Of a DNA stretch of 64,000 nucleotides, positions 47,106 to 59,107 are shown one piece after another. Numbering within the stretch: position 1 is the stretch's first letter; every line of letters starts with the position of its first letter. The stretch is taken from the NCBI RefSeq assembly GCF_003576645.1, contig NC_044922.1, forward strand, positions 25,936,049-26,000,048, in the 5' to 3' direction. Below the pieces are notes generated by a model. That model was not told the DNA's origin and ran no database searches. It was given only the letters and a program-made list of their open reading frames with translations. This DNA comes from Ipomoea triloba. Taxonomy: Eukaryota > Streptophyta > Magnoliopsida > Solanales > Convolvulaceae. Position numbers and translations under genes: made by a program.

Positions 47106-47643
47106 ATACTCTTTGATCTGTCATTTTTTCCTTATTTTTAGCTATGAATGGTTCAAATCAGTCATCACTTTTTACATGGGAACTTGTTTTCACTTGAACC
47201 ATCTCCTATATAAGGAGAACCACTCCCAAAAGAGAACTAAGAACTAATCAGACAATCCATGTCCATCTAGATAGATCTAACAAATCAAAAGCAATTATAG
47301 AAAAAAAAATGCATTGACATTTTTGTAAATAATTCAAATTTTAAAGTACAATCAACAACACTATTGAGTGCAAGTAAGTAAAACTATAGCGTGCATATGA
47401 TGAGAAGTTTAAAATTCTAAACCCAAAGCTAAACCATAAATATTGCACTCCTAAATAGTAAAAAGAATACCCAAAACCAAATTCGAAAAACTAAACCATA
47501 AATTTTAAAGGGTGAAATCTAAGTGCAATTAGCTTTCAAATTCGGTGCAATTAATGAGGTCTTTAGGTGCATGCACTTTATATTATTGTTGGATGTACTT
47601 TATATTGTTGCAATGTGCACTATAAATGCAAACTTTACCTATT
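47106..47643. other. Intergenic; tail of a minisatellite-family element
   Basis: The words gatctaacaaatcaaaag and cattgacatttttgtaaat (47270-47330) match the non-repeated part of the element at 35422-36160. No gene seen. Confidence 0.45.
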
Positions 47644-47658
47644 AAACTATAAAGTCAA

Positions 47659-47792
47659 AGACCTTGTGGTCTAGTGGCACCCGGTGTCTCGGAATACATT
47701 CTCACATGGATGATGGGAATGGGTTCGAGCCTCAGTGGAGTCAATTGTTTGAGAAAGTAGCTATGAGCAGAGTCTACCAAAAAAAAAAAAAA
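47659..47792 (+). mobile_element. tRNA-derived SINE with perfect target duplication
   Basis: The head agaccttgtggtctagtggc includes an A-box-like TGGTCTAGTGG. The B box GGTTCGAGCC lies near 47710. The tail ends in a run of about 17 A. Flanked by perfect 15-bp repeats aaactataaagtcaa at 47644-47658 and 47793-47807. It is the best-preserved SINE in the window and defines the family. Confidence 0.92.
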
Positions 47793-47994
47793 AAACTATA
47801 AAGTCAACCATTAAACCATCACCACCTATACACATCAACACTCTATCTATTGTGTTGCTAAGTGGACCCCATAAGTAAAAAAAAAAAGTTCAAGTTATTT
47901 ATGAAAATGTTTTCCTCTCTCCCTGCTTAGTTTCCATATTGATGGCTCTTGTTGGTTTCTATTTCTCTCTTACGTCAGGAGAGATATATATATA

Positions 47995-48882
47995 GGGAAA
48001 ATTGCATCTTTGGTCCCTGAGCTATACCTAAGTTCCGACTTAGTCCCTGAGTTATGGCCGTATCCGAGTTTAGTCTCGCAGTTATTGACGAAGTGACGAG
48101 TTTTGTCCCTGACCGTTAAATTTGACGGAAAAATTTAAAAAAAAAATTTAGGGGTAAAGTAGGAAATTCACATTTTATTCTCTTTATTATATCAAAACCA
48201 CTTTCACAAAATTATTTTTCACTTATCAGCCTCTTATTTCAAGATTTTTCAATTCTAAAAGCATTTCAATAACATAGTATGAATTATTAAGAACCTGGTT
48301 CTCGTACAACAAACTTAACACTTAGCGCAAACAAAGAAACTTTGATCATTGTCTTCAGGCGTGTGAAATACACTATCCTAACAATTTTTTATTTTCTTTA
48401 TTGAGCAACAAATGTAATCAAACCAGAACTTTGGAAATACAAAATGATATCAAATTTCTCATGTTGCTTTTATTAGAAAATTCACAAACGAAATAACTTG
48501 AGATTTTTAGTATTTAAAAAATAATTATCAAGTGTTTATTTGTTTGTGCTAAGTTTTAAGTTTGGTATACGAGAACCAGGTTCCCAACATGTCATACTTC
48601 AATTATTAAAATACTTTTAGAATTGAAGAATCATGAAATAAGATGCTAAGAAGTGAAAAATAATGTTGTGAAAGTAGTTTTGATATAATAAAGAGAATAA
48701 AATGTGAATTTCATACTTTACCACTCAAATTTTAAATATTTTTTTAAAAAAAAATTTCGTCAAATTTAACAACCAGGGACTAAACTCGCATATAAGTGAG
48801 TGACTAAACTCGAATACGACTATAACTCAGGGACTGAATCGTCACTACCACTATTGCTCAGGGACGAAAGATGCAATTTTCC
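47995..48882. mobile_element. Foldback TIR element, Mutator-like
   Basis: About 890 bp with arms of roughly 430 bp: left gggaaaattgcatctttggt, right ending gaaagatgcaattttcc. The inner arms (gaacctggttctcgtac at about 48291; tacgagaaccaggttccc at about 48567) also pair. The flanking repeats are AT-only and degenerate (atatatata / tatatatcc), so the 9-bp duplication is only suggestive. Non-coding. Confidence 0.75.
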
Positions 48883-48895
48883 TATATATCCTAAT

Positions 48896-50508
48896 AGTTC
48901 GAAGATCTAAGAACGTAGTAAATTTAGCGAATGGTCAACAGCTGAAGAGTTCAAAATTGAAGACTTGAAGACACAAAAGATACAAATACCTAATAATGAA
49001 AAGGCCGAATAGTTTTAGAATCGAACGGTTAAATGGCTCCGTAGAGTAAGGACTCACAAAAGGTAAATAGACCGAATAGTTGATTTAAGCCGCACGGTAA
49101 TTCGGTAAACTTTAAGTCAAGGCATCCAATCCAAAAGGTTGTTTGAGGAGCTTATTGTAGTCAAAGTCATAAGACACCCCAAAGTTTAATCCAACAAGTG
49201 ACATTCATAGTTACCATCTTGACAAGCTGCAGTACAATTCGCACAGTCACATTGTCCGTAAAGTGATTGAGCATATTCTAACCACATGGTTATCAAAGAG
49301 AATGTTACCAAGTTTTCAAGATAGATTTTTCAAAATTGGTCAAGATAAAATGCAAGCCAAGAATTCAGAATTTTAGGAACTAAAAAGTCAAGCAACGGTT
49401 AAAAATTATGACATGGACAACTTAACACGCTAAAATCACTGGTCATTATACAAGGGACAAAGACTACCCGTTTAAATTTTGCTTCCCCCAACGAAAAAAT
49501 TAATAGAAGTCTATAAATACCTTCATTCAAATTAAATGGAATGAAGAGTTGGCCAATTTTTATACAAAATTTCTACAAGTAAAATTGCTTTCAAATACTT
49601 TCTAGCTGACCAGTGAGAGACAAAGCTTTAAATTTAAGATCAAGATCAAGAACTTTGCCATATTCAAGCTCATTCAACACCAAATGTACATTGTTGGAAA
49701 AATGAATGAAAAATTGAAATATTTTGATCATAATATAAAATTGGTGTTCCTGTGCGAGTGTTCAATTTGCACATGCTCAGAGCCAACCCTAACCAAAATA
49801 CATTAATGTTTTTAAATATTCATTACACTATTTGTTACTCCGGTATTTCATAACCCAGTTGAAATGATTTTTCTTTTCTTTTCTTTTCTTTCTTTTTTTT
49901 CCTTTTAAAGCTAACTAATTAAATAATTCAAATTGTACAAAATTTGTTACAAATACAATTATCTTATTTTGTTTTCCCCGTTTATTTAGTCTATAACTAT
50001 ACAAAACTTCTCTATCATAGTATCATACAATGCAACTTCTACCTTGGAATTAAAAAACAGTTTCTGAAGACTAATGGATGAAGGCTTTGACCATCCAGGA
50101 TATATGCCAACAAAAAATGAAAGGACACTTGCATTGTTTCCTCTGGTTTTAAATTAAAGTTCCACGGCAATGACTTACTAAAAGTGAAAATTTGGATGTG
50201 AATGGATAAGCAACATTAATATTTGACTTTGGCTTTAATTTTCCTTTAAAGTGGTTTAAGTACTTGACTTTTGGTTATTAGTGTGTGAGTTTCAAAATTG
50301 GTTGGTACATACTATATTTAACACTATACCTAACAATCTCTAGTTGTTTGATGACCATTATTACTCTTACTCCAAAGTTTTTTTGTTTTTTTTTTTTGGG
50401 AAATTCTTACAATTATTGTGCTCTAAAGTATCTTTCTTCCCAAAAGGTTGAATCTCCAACCCCAAGGCCAAGGGCCCCACGCCCCGACTTGACGGAGCAT
50501 CTGAGAGG
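48896..50508. other. Intergenic; possible LTR remnant at about 48900-49700
   Basis: About 48900-49700 is less AT-biased than its flanks and contains TATAAATA (49512-49519) followed by a CT/A-rich leader, as in LTR promoters. No TG...CA ends or target duplication could be fixed. A (TTTTC)n tract lies at 49869-49895. No gene seen. Confidence 0.35.
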
Positions 50509-50748
50509 CAGGGCTGGATTTTAGGGCGTGCAACATGTGCGACCGCACAGGGCCCCAAAATTTTGGGGCCCGAGTCCAGCCCTAGCCTAATAGTTAATAT
50601 ATGTATTTGTGATTATATTGGTCCAAAATTAATTTTTTTTTACATTTTTCTTTTTGCAATTTTTCTTCAATTCGCAGTTTATTTATACTTTGATAGGGCC
50701 TCACTTAGTTATTAGTACAGGGCCCCGTAAATCAAAAAACCGGCCCTG
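50509..50748. mobile_element. Small hAT-like MITE
   Basis: 240 bp. Left end CAGGGCTGGATTTTAGG, right end aaaaaaccggccctg, imperfect inverted termini. Perfect 8-bp duplications ctgagagg at 50501-50508 and 50749-50756. Ends and duplication length identify hAT. An interior ggccccaaaattttggggcc palindrome near 50551-50570. Confidence 0.9.
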
Positions 50749-50756
50749 CTGAGAGG

Positions 50757-52673
50757 AGGTAAATCATGGTAACTCAGGTGAACACAGAGGCTAGCTAGAC
50801 CTTTATTTACTGGTCTGTTTTTCCAAACTCCACCCCCATGACCAACTGAGTTGTCCATGCGAACAAATAATTTATTGTGTTTGAAGTGAGATTTATTGAA
50901 CCTTTAACCTCGTAGTTATTAATGAAAGTAAATTATTTTTGTTTTTCTTTTTTAATTCGAGAGTCGTAATTGTAGGGGTGGGAACCATTTTCTATTAATA
51001 AATATAGAGGTTTTTATAATGCATTTTAATATAATTGTTTAGAGTGCAATTTCTTTCATATTAGTCTACACTCGCATACATTATTTTTCAACATAGGCAA
51101 AACCTATTCCCATCTACTTTCTCAACATCATAGGGCACACTTAGAATATAATTAATCTCACATTCATTCATTAATTATTTTGAGTATGTAACTATACAAA
51201 ATTATTCTACTCACGAGCATCTAAATATTCATAGAATATATTAAATCATTAGTAAATCCCACTTAAATTCATGGATAAAAATGGCTAATTATATTTTTGC
51301 CAATTTTCCAACTCTTATTTGGCCAAATTGAAACGTATTAACGAAACAAAATAGAAATAAGGGTATGTATTTAGTTGTGATGTCAATTGGGCTAGCCTGT
51401 TTAGTTTTGGACTAGCCCAATCGGATTGAGACTTATCGGTTCGAGCTTTTCGATTTCTTTTTTTCTTTTTGGGTTTAAAATTCATGACCCTAGTCTTAAA
51501 ACTTCATATTGTCAGGTTTATCATGCATGCAGGCTCAACAAAAATTTTTGACATTTTCAAATTAACATTTTAAACTTTTAATTTTAATAAATTAGCGCAT
51601 TTACGCAAATAAATATAAAGTTATACATTATTCAATCATTCTATACATCCATTTCCAAATTCTAACTAAAAATAATTAATATTACACTATAATATAATAT
51701 ACAGTTATAATAATTTTTTATTTTTCATTATTTATTCATAAAAAAAAATATTTCATTTTGTAATAAATTTATTATGAAGTAGTTTATTTATTAAAATTTT
51801 ATTTAAAAATGAATTTTTTTAAAAAAAAAAAACAAAACAAAAATGAACTTACATATAAACTCGTATATTTTGTTTTACATTACTTTTGTAACAAATAATA
51901 GACTTAAGTGGCTATGAGGTTTAAAAAAAAAAAAAAAAAAGTGACTAGGACTATTGGGCTAGCATGTTCTTGCCACCAGACTTATTGAGTTGATTTTTAT
52001 CAGACTAAATTTTTTTTTTTGCTCTAAACTTACAATTTTTGGTTAGGCAATTTGATTAATTTCGAGTTAAAATTGATATACTAGTATTCGGGTGGTTTGG
52101 CCAATTATAACCAATTGAAAATTGGAGAAAGAGAACCAATTAAAATTCTTAAGCATGATAATCGATCAAATCGACAACAATTTTACTATACAACCGATCC
52201 AAAACCAAATCTTTCATTTTTGACTAACATATAGACCATTTCAAAAGAATTGGACTTAAATGGGCTATAAGCATTGGGCCATACAATTCATATAACTTGG
52301 GTTGATAAACTATCGGTTATACATCTAAAACCATGTAGTAAGTTAATGTTTGAGGCAAATAATTATGTGGACCTTAGTGGCTTAGTCGGTCTACATCACG
52401 AGGTGAACTATTGATATATGTTTATTTTCAGTATAGTGTAAATTCATTTTTAGTATAATATACTATAGGCTCATTTTTAGGTAGTACATTTCTAGGAATG
52501 TTATTTCCATGACAAAATGATCAAAATAAACAATGGATTAGGTTTATTCCAAATAATGTTATTCCATTCTTGACCTATTCCATGAACCAAATATGTCATT
52601 ATATTATAGTACAATAAAAATGAACTTGTAGTATACTAAAAAATGAACCAGAACTACCTCCAAAACTTACAAT
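50757..52673. other. AT-rich intergenic DNA, no gene seen
   Basis: No supported coding sequence. About 52360-52620 has tgtggaccttagtggc and cattttta(g)tata words, resembling a decayed MITE. The rest is low complexity. Confidence 0.55.
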
Positions 52674-53137
52674 CCGTTTGGAAACCTGGAAAATATTTTT
52701 CGAAAAATGATTTCCAGAAAATGACTCATTTTCCAAAAAATATTGTAATTTTCTGGTGTTTTGTTGAATACAATAATAATAGTAATATGTGGTGGTGGCG
52801 GTGGTGGTGGTGTCCTGGTGATGGTGATGTTGTGGTGTGGTGGTCGTGGTGGTGATTGTTTAATTTGGTGGTTGTAGTGGTGGTAATAATAATAATAATA
52901 TGAAAACTAATGTAAAAAAAAAAAAAAAAAAAAAGAAGAGATGAAAGAGAGAAAAATAAAGAATCCGGAAAATGTCATCCGACTAAAAAATTAGGAAGAT
53001 ATTTTTTTTAATTAGGCTTTTTTCTTCGATTAGAATAAATATTTTTCTTTGACTTCGTTTTCCTTGAGTACCCAAACACTAGAAATCCGGAAAATGACTT
53101 CTGGAAGTTATTTTCCAGGTTTTCAACTTTCAAACGG
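52674..53137. mobile_element. TIR element with ccgtttggaaa ends and a GGT-rich core
   Basis: Left ccgtttggaaacctggaaaa and right ttttccaggttttcaacttt(caaacgg) are imperfect inverted repeats; a second inner pair is gatttccagaaaatgac / gaaaatgacttctggaag. The core (52790-52890) is a (GGT)n-type microsatellite plus (AAT)n. The open frame across the GGT tract (WWWRWWW) is spurious. Confidence 0.6.
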
Positions 53138-53168
53138 ACTCATAGAGTAATTCCAACCAAAAGAAGTA

Positions 53169-53369
53169 TCTACTACCTAATTAATAACATATGAATTACA
53201 ATAAGTATTTAGATAATTATTTTTTTAAAAAGTGCAAAAATTAATTTTAATGCCAACTATAATGAACTTCTCATATATAATCTTGCATTGATATACTTTG
53301 AATTACTTATTTAAATACAAACATTGGGCATTACATACATCAATCACGCAATGCCCGTGTAAAAACTAG
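53169..53369 (+). mobile_element. Short non-autonomous Helitron
   Basis: Begins TCTACTACCTAATTAATAAC after an A and ends with hairpin gggcatt...(a)atgccc, then gtgtaaaaaCTAG (53366-53369) followed by T. The 3' 110 bp resembles the 3' end of 13056-14539 (reverse strand there). The 5' end is assigned by resemblance only. About 200 bp. Confidence 0.6.
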
Positions 53370-55219
53370 TTCTAAAAATAAGTTTGTATATTAATAGTCT
53401 ACCTTGCAATGTAGAACATGTTCTATGATATACCTATGACATGTTTCTAGTTACCATTAGCAAGAAGTGATTGAACATTATTAGAGGTAAGATCGTTGGG
53501 CAACAGCTTGGAGAGACGAGTCTAATATCTTGCAATCGAAATGCGGCACTAACTGCTGCGTAAGCAGTAAGTATAAGAAAATAAAATTGTCTTTGCTATT
53601 AGCTATAGTTTTTGATTAGTAGTAAGCGGTTGATCTGAGAAAGATTATCTGAGGTACCAATTAAGCTGCTGGTCATTAAGGATGGGAATAAGTTGCAAAA
53701 TCAGGATTTTGAGATTTGTGTAGTTGGTGATCACATGATCTGTTGTTGGATTGGGGTATGAATTAGATTCTAAGGTAATGCAAGTTGTAATGATAATGCT
53801 ATCTGTTATTTCACAAGAAAGTGGAAAAGCACTATCATCTCATGTGTGGAACATGCTTGCATTAAAAAATGTGCTGCAAAAAGAGAAAATTGAAAGCAAG
53901 AGTTTGTTTGAATGCAATAGTACAAACAACAAACCTGTCTAACTTAATGGGTAGCTTAAATAGCAAGTAAGTTCTTTTTATGGAGAAAAATTTTAAAAGA
54001 ACTCAGATTCAATTCCCACCAAACGACGCCTCTTGGAGCAAATTTGGATGGACACTGTAAATATTTTTTTAAATGCTATAAGTGTTAATTCATCGTCATG
54101 AATAGACACAAATAGTGTGTATGTATATATAATATGTAGGTTATAAAATACACACAAAGTCATAATATTATGCATCTCTATTATACGCATTTGTTGTATA
54201 ACTAACGCCTAATATCACTTATAACAAATGTAAAAGGTCAATTATGTACTATTACATACCTGCTCAAAACATATTGAGCTTGACTATCATTGTATTTTTA
54301 AACATGAAGTTATAGAAATATTTATAGCTCGATTTATTCTGTCATCTTCTTAATTGTATATTTTTTACCGATCCCGTACTCAAGAAAGTCTTCATTTTCC
54401 TCCCAACTTGAGGAGACATGTTAAAGGAAATAATCATTATGTTGATTTTTTTTAAGAGAATCCCATGATTCAAGGGATGCTTATGGTGATCTTAGATATG
54501 CTTATAATTGTGTATATAAACTTTATACTACAAATCATTAAATACAAAGTGTATACTACGACTTCCAATATATATTCAAGAAAATCCAAATAATATTTTC
54601 TAATTTTATGTCATCAATATGCTACAACCAAGAATTTTTTGTTACATTTTCTTATTCAGTTTTTTGTTTTTTTTTTTGGACTACTCTATGATATCTTGAT
54701 TTCGTTTAGTACTCCTATAAAAATTTGCATATAATGGTTTTTTTTTTGAATCTCGCGCTTCATCAATAAAAATTGAAACATAAAATTAGTAGTTCATACA
54801 ACATCGTTTCACAAAGGAAGGGTTGAATTTCTCCAACTCTCAGTTTTCAACTAATGCTGTAATGCATAGTTTAAGACAAATGCAAAATCTTAAATGTATA
54901 AATTAAGATTAGAAGATGAGAAGGGACAATTAAAAAAAAAAAAAAAAGGAACAATATAAACACTGCAATTGCTAGTTTACATAATACATTGGATCTAAGC
55001 TCAGAAGGAATAGCCAAAAATAGAGAGGATGGGAGGTTTGAAACGGATAAGATTCAAAAACAAAAAACAAAATACACTAATAAAAAATACTAAGTCTTGC
55101 AAGGTCAAGAAAAAAAAAACATAACTAAAATTTAAAATAAATACACATCAAAAGCTCAGTCAGGATAGGACCATCAAGAATTTTATGTATTTGTGATTCT
55201 CGGCTCGCAATGATGCTGC
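53370..55219. other. Intergenic DNA, no gene established
   Basis: About 53640-53940 is slightly less AT-rich and has a 63-codon open frame with mixed composition (53751-53942), but no domain, start context or neighbouring exon could be recognised. The rest is AT-rich. Confidence 0.45.
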
Positions 55220-55435
55220 TTAATCCACAGCATATCTGTCTCTTGACTCAACATAGTATGTATAGAATTGCCGTTTGATTTCATGATGGAAGAGGATTTT
55301 GATCAGCAGCCCCAAGAAGAATATAATTGAAACGCAGAAACGAAGATATTGCAAAGGTTTGATGTGCTGCGAAATGAAGTGATAGAAGTGGGCAAGAAAT
55401 TGTGATGGTGAAGAGATGGATGGACATTTATATAG
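55220..55435 (-). other. TATA box and ATG-less coding-like frame, minus strand
   Basis: On the minus strand a TATATAAA box (55427-55434) is followed by a frame that stays open for about 80 codons to a TAA at 55220-55222 with no ATG. Its last 50 residues look protein-like: a hydrophobic helix (FCVSIIFFLGLLIKILF), then a charged, Tyr-rich tail (HHEIKRQFYTYYVESRDRY). It could be a second exon, a small membrane protein with a mutated start, or chance. The product is not recognised. Confidence 0.35.
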
Positions 55436-55853
55436 GGGTAGATAGAAATCAAAGTGTTGTCTTTAATACTGGGAAATAGTTTTTTACAATTAACAAAAGT
55501 TGACAATTCTGTACTGTAAGTCAGACTTGACGTTTAAACGCTCTTAATTATTCCATAATTCTTTTAAAATAGTCCACAAATTATAATCATATTTTAATAA
55601 TTTATAATTATAAAATAAAAACTTTTTTCTATATTAAAGATAAAGACTACAAAATTAACTTTATGGTGTAACTTTTGAAATGAAGTAAAGTTAGTACTCT
55701 CTGTACTGTCTCTCATTTTATATGTCATGCTTATTCTTCAATTCATTGGTCAAATTAAATATTTTTTGACTTATTTTATTTAATAAATTTTAATTTAATT
55801 TTTTTGTGTTTAATAATATTTTTAATGTAATTTCTAAATATATAAATTTTATA

Positions 55854-56460
55854 TGTTCAATAGACATATTGGAAATGGCCTAAAAATGAAGATCCGTGAT
55901 ATGGGGAGCCCATAACCCGAAACCCAAGAGCTCGTAACCCGGGGGATGTTCCGAGGAGGACGCGAGGGGCCCGAGCTAAGAGCAAGGGCCCCTGGCTAAT
56001 AGCCACTCCTACTCTGGAGCCCGTCTTCGTGCCCAAAACAATGGACCTTGATTTAGTCACATAGCCCACCACATCCACATGGACCTTGACTTGGTCTCGC
56101 GACCCACCACGATCTTAAGAAGTGGTAGATTATTGTGTGGACCATAATAAAATGTACATTTTTAATGTACTAAATGTACATTATTTTTGTACTGAATGTA
56201 CATTATTTTTATATTATAAAAATAATGTACATTCAGTACACAAATAATGTATATTTCTTGAATACAATGTACATTATTTTTATATTGAATGTATATTATT
56301 TGATAGTATGGTCCATAATAATTGTTAAGAAGTTTGTTGGGCTTTTTCCTGTATAAATGGACATTGTCTTGGCCTAGACATGTCGAATTTTACTACACTA
56401 ATACTTGTAACACATTCAAGCATTAATACACAATTATTGATGTAGTTATATCGTCTTACT
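55854..56460. mobile_element. Probable LTR fragment split by a MITE
   Basis: A GC-richer block (55880-56115), a MITE at 56134-56318, then TATAAATG (56352-56359) and a leader-like stretch (ttgtaacacattcaag). The promoter-like order and an abrupt composition change suggest an LTR starting near tgttcaatag (55854). No matching second end or target duplication was found. Confidence 0.35.
56134..56318. mobile_element. Palindromic 'tgtggaccat' MITE
   Basis: Left attattgtgtggaccataat and right atagtatggtccataataat are inverted. The interior is aatgtacattatttttgtact-type words in both orientations. Same family as 21471 and 27660. Superfamily unknown. Confidence 0.6.
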
Positions 56461-57099
56461 TTTTTTACCTTCATAATTTATGTGGACTTAATTTATTCGT
56501 TTTTACCGGACTCAATTAGTTCCATCAATACTAATCCTAAGTTTAATATTATGAAAAATTAATTTAAAAATAATTTAGTCCAGCCCTATTAACCGAATTA
56601 AAAACATAAAATAGGATGGAGGAAGAATATCTTGAAGTATAAGATATTCGGAAACAATTGAGGGAAACCTATAATTGTAGGATTTTTTACTATTTATAAA
56701 GTGGCTGGTGCATCCTATTTCACAGCTAAACTCTAAGCAATTTATCACAAATTAAATTTGCATTTTGTTCTTGGAATAGAATATATAAGGTAAAGGTTGT
56801 GGATAGTAATGTGATTGATTTTAGTTTTCATCTTGGGAAGAAAATGAATGAGTGGGAGATAGTAATGCGAGTGAAGGAACTGAGCTGAGCAGCCATGACT
56901 GGTGCTAATAAGAGCATCTATAGTCTAGTATAGCTGTACTGTGTGTCTGATCTCTTTCTTTCAATTCAGTCACACACTCACACATCTTTTACCGTGAGTT
57001 ACCGCAATGTTTTTTTTAAACTATTAATAATTCTTGTTATATTTGTTTTATATTTTTTAAAAATATTTTCAATTCAAAAGAAATTTAAGTCCCACCACC

Positions 57100-57370
57100 T
57101 AATTCTTATATCATGGACCAGAGTTTATAGTGTATTATGGATCTTTATTCATGTGTATGTGATATTATGGATTAGGGTTCACACTAAACTATGGGTCTTA
57201 GTTCATGTGTATGTGTTTTGTGTTGTAACTTTTTGTGTCTTGTCTTACATGTTATGAATTTTTGTGTCTTAACTTTCTGTGTCTTGTATTATATATATGT
57301 TATAAATTTTTATGTCTTGTACTGTGAAATTTTGTGCATGTGAACCTTAATCCATGATATAAGTTACCCT
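57100..57370. mobile_element. TIR repeat with ttttgtgtcttg units
   Basis: Left end ttatatcatggaccagagtt, right end ttaatccatgatataagtta. The interior repeats tttgtgtcttgt and tgtgtatgtg. Similar words occur at 23700-24000 and 24800-25040, so it is a family member. Confidence 0.5.
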
Positions 57371-57900
57371 TACCACCATTGAATTTTGAACTTATGACCA
57401 TCCATTTGAATGATAAACGGAATGTCATTAAATTATATGGTAGGTACTGCAATGTTTAATTAAATATGAAAACTATAAGAAAGGAATATGCTATACATAT
57501 ATAGTACACCACAAGAAGCTGTTTCTGCTTATGCTTCTGATCCTGCATGGGGACTCCGCATATATGCATGCATTTTCCAATCTTTCAGTTTCAAATCACT
57601 GTTTTTTCTTATTCTCTGCACCGTTCCATTAAATCACTCAATTCTGGTATACATACACGCAGGCATGCTGCCCTATTGTTTCATTTTCTGTATGGAAAAT
57701 AGTAGCTATAGCTCTAGCATTTTGCATTCAAAAAGTCTTGTTGAATACTGCATCAAAAGGTTTGTTGTAGACTTGTAGTAACAAATTATTCTTCACAAAT
57801 TCAAGATAATGTTTATGCATTCCACAAAATTCTTTTATACGTTCTTTTATAAATCATACAAGTAAATTAATTTCAATAATACAAAAATTACTTAAATGCA
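57371..57900. other. Intergenic DNA, no gene seen
   Basis: A 96-codon open frame at 57488-57778 has no recognisable domain and a codon pattern like its AT-rich surroundings. Not called. Confidence 0.5.
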
Positions 57901-57913
57901 CTATTGCAAAGAT

Positions 57914-58243
57914 CGGCCGCCTAGGCACTAGGCGCCCCTAAGCTGAGGCGAATTGCTCCATAGACGGCCGCCTAGCGCCTAACTTGGCCAACTAGGTCGA
58001 GTTGGCGGCCGTCTTGGCCGAGTTAGCTCGACCAACTCGGCAGAGTTAGCCGAGTTAACTCAGGGAGTCGGCCTTGTTAAATTTTTTTTATTATATTTAT
58101 ATATATTTAAATTTATTTATTTATATAAATAAGAGAAGTAAGATATATATATAGTATATATGTATATAATATAATATATGACATACACTCACACACATGT
58201 ACTATTTTTTTGTTTTTATAGGTCGCTGCCTAGGCGTTAGGCG
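57914..58243. mobile_element. GC-rich self-complementary repeat (GCCTAGGCGCTAGGCG type)
   Basis: 57914-58073 is a GC-rich island (ggccgcctaggcactaggcg; cggccgcctagcgcctaac; gactcgg/ccgagtt words repeated in both orientations) in AT-rich DNA. After about 130 bp of TA-rich sequence the right end gcctaggcgttaggcgctag mirrors the left. This looks like a MITE or foldback element. No target duplication was fixed. Confidence 0.55.
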
Positions 58244-58499
58244 CTAGTCTACCAAGAATTTGTTGTTGTTGTTATTAATCATCTTATATGACAAGTATCT
58301 CTTGGACCTATTTGCATATTCAATCACCAAAAAAAATATAACATATTAAATTTAAAATTTTGTTGTTCAAAATTGTGTTCTTCAAAATGTAGGCAAATAC
58401 GCTATATACACATCAAATTTAGATACTTGAGAGTTTTGAGAAAACATACTTGATTAAGGTTGGCCTAGAATGATTATTGCTCATGAACGACGTTCTCTG

Positions 58500-58775
58500 T
58501 TGACAGTAGTCAAGAATAATACACGTTACCATCTAAAAGGGAAGGTCATCCGTCATTAATTATTTTAGGTTAAAAATGGAGGGGTAATTTTGCCCTAAAA
58601 TCCAAGGAATTAAAATCCCAATGGGAGTATGGGATTCTAATTCCATGAAAATGAGAGAATTGCAATTCTGTTGCCTTTGGAATTGCAACCAAACTAAGAA
58701 ATTTAGTTGCCTTTGAAATTAGGTGGGAATTAAGTGGGAAGGGATTCAAATTCTCTCCAACCAAACGTCTTGTTA
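58500..58775 (-). mobile_element. Fragment of the gtttggtt-ended MITE family
   Basis: Ends tctccaaccaaacgtc, the complement of the 23336 end. The block at 58508-58593 matches about 3889-3960. The interior gaattgcaatt(cc) words are shared with 23336-23702. Confidence 0.5.
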
Positions 58776-58797
58776 TGAGTTTGGAAAATATTTAGAA

Positions 58798-59098
58798 GGG
58801 AAAATTCACTTTTCATATCTGTGTTATAAGGTAATTGTATGATTTGTCCCTATTTGTTGGTCATGCTCACTATTCGTCTCTAAGATATAATTGACGTTGC
58901 AAATTTTGTCCTTTTTCAAGCAAAACATTATGGACAAATTGTGCAACGTCAGCCATAGTTTAGGGCAAGAAGTGCGGACAACCTGTCAGAAAATATGACA
59001 AAATTTGCATTATGGATGAGAAGTAAGCATGGCCATCAAATAGTGACGAATCCTACAATTACCTTATAAATTAGGGACGAAAAAAATGTAATTTTCCC
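58798..59098. mobile_element. Foldback Mutator-like MITE
   Basis: 301 bp. Left gggaaaattcacttttcata and right aaaaaaatgtaattttccc are inverted over at least 110 bp (ttataaggtaattgta on both arms). Flanks tatttagaa (58789-58797) and tatttacaa (59099-59107), 9 bp with one mismatch. Confidence 0.85.
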
Positions 59099-59107
59099 TA
59101 TTTACAA

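Noticed and set aside
47995..48882. Long foldback considered as a hairpin RNA gene
   Set aside because: Terminal inverted repeats and possible flanking duplications fit a transposon better. No promoter evidence.
53751..53942. 63-codon open frame of mixed composition
   Set aside because: Slightly protein-like but with no recognisable family, promoter or partner exon. Left unassigned.
57488..57778. 96-codon open frame
   Set aside because: Composition like the flanks and no motif. Not enough to call a gene.
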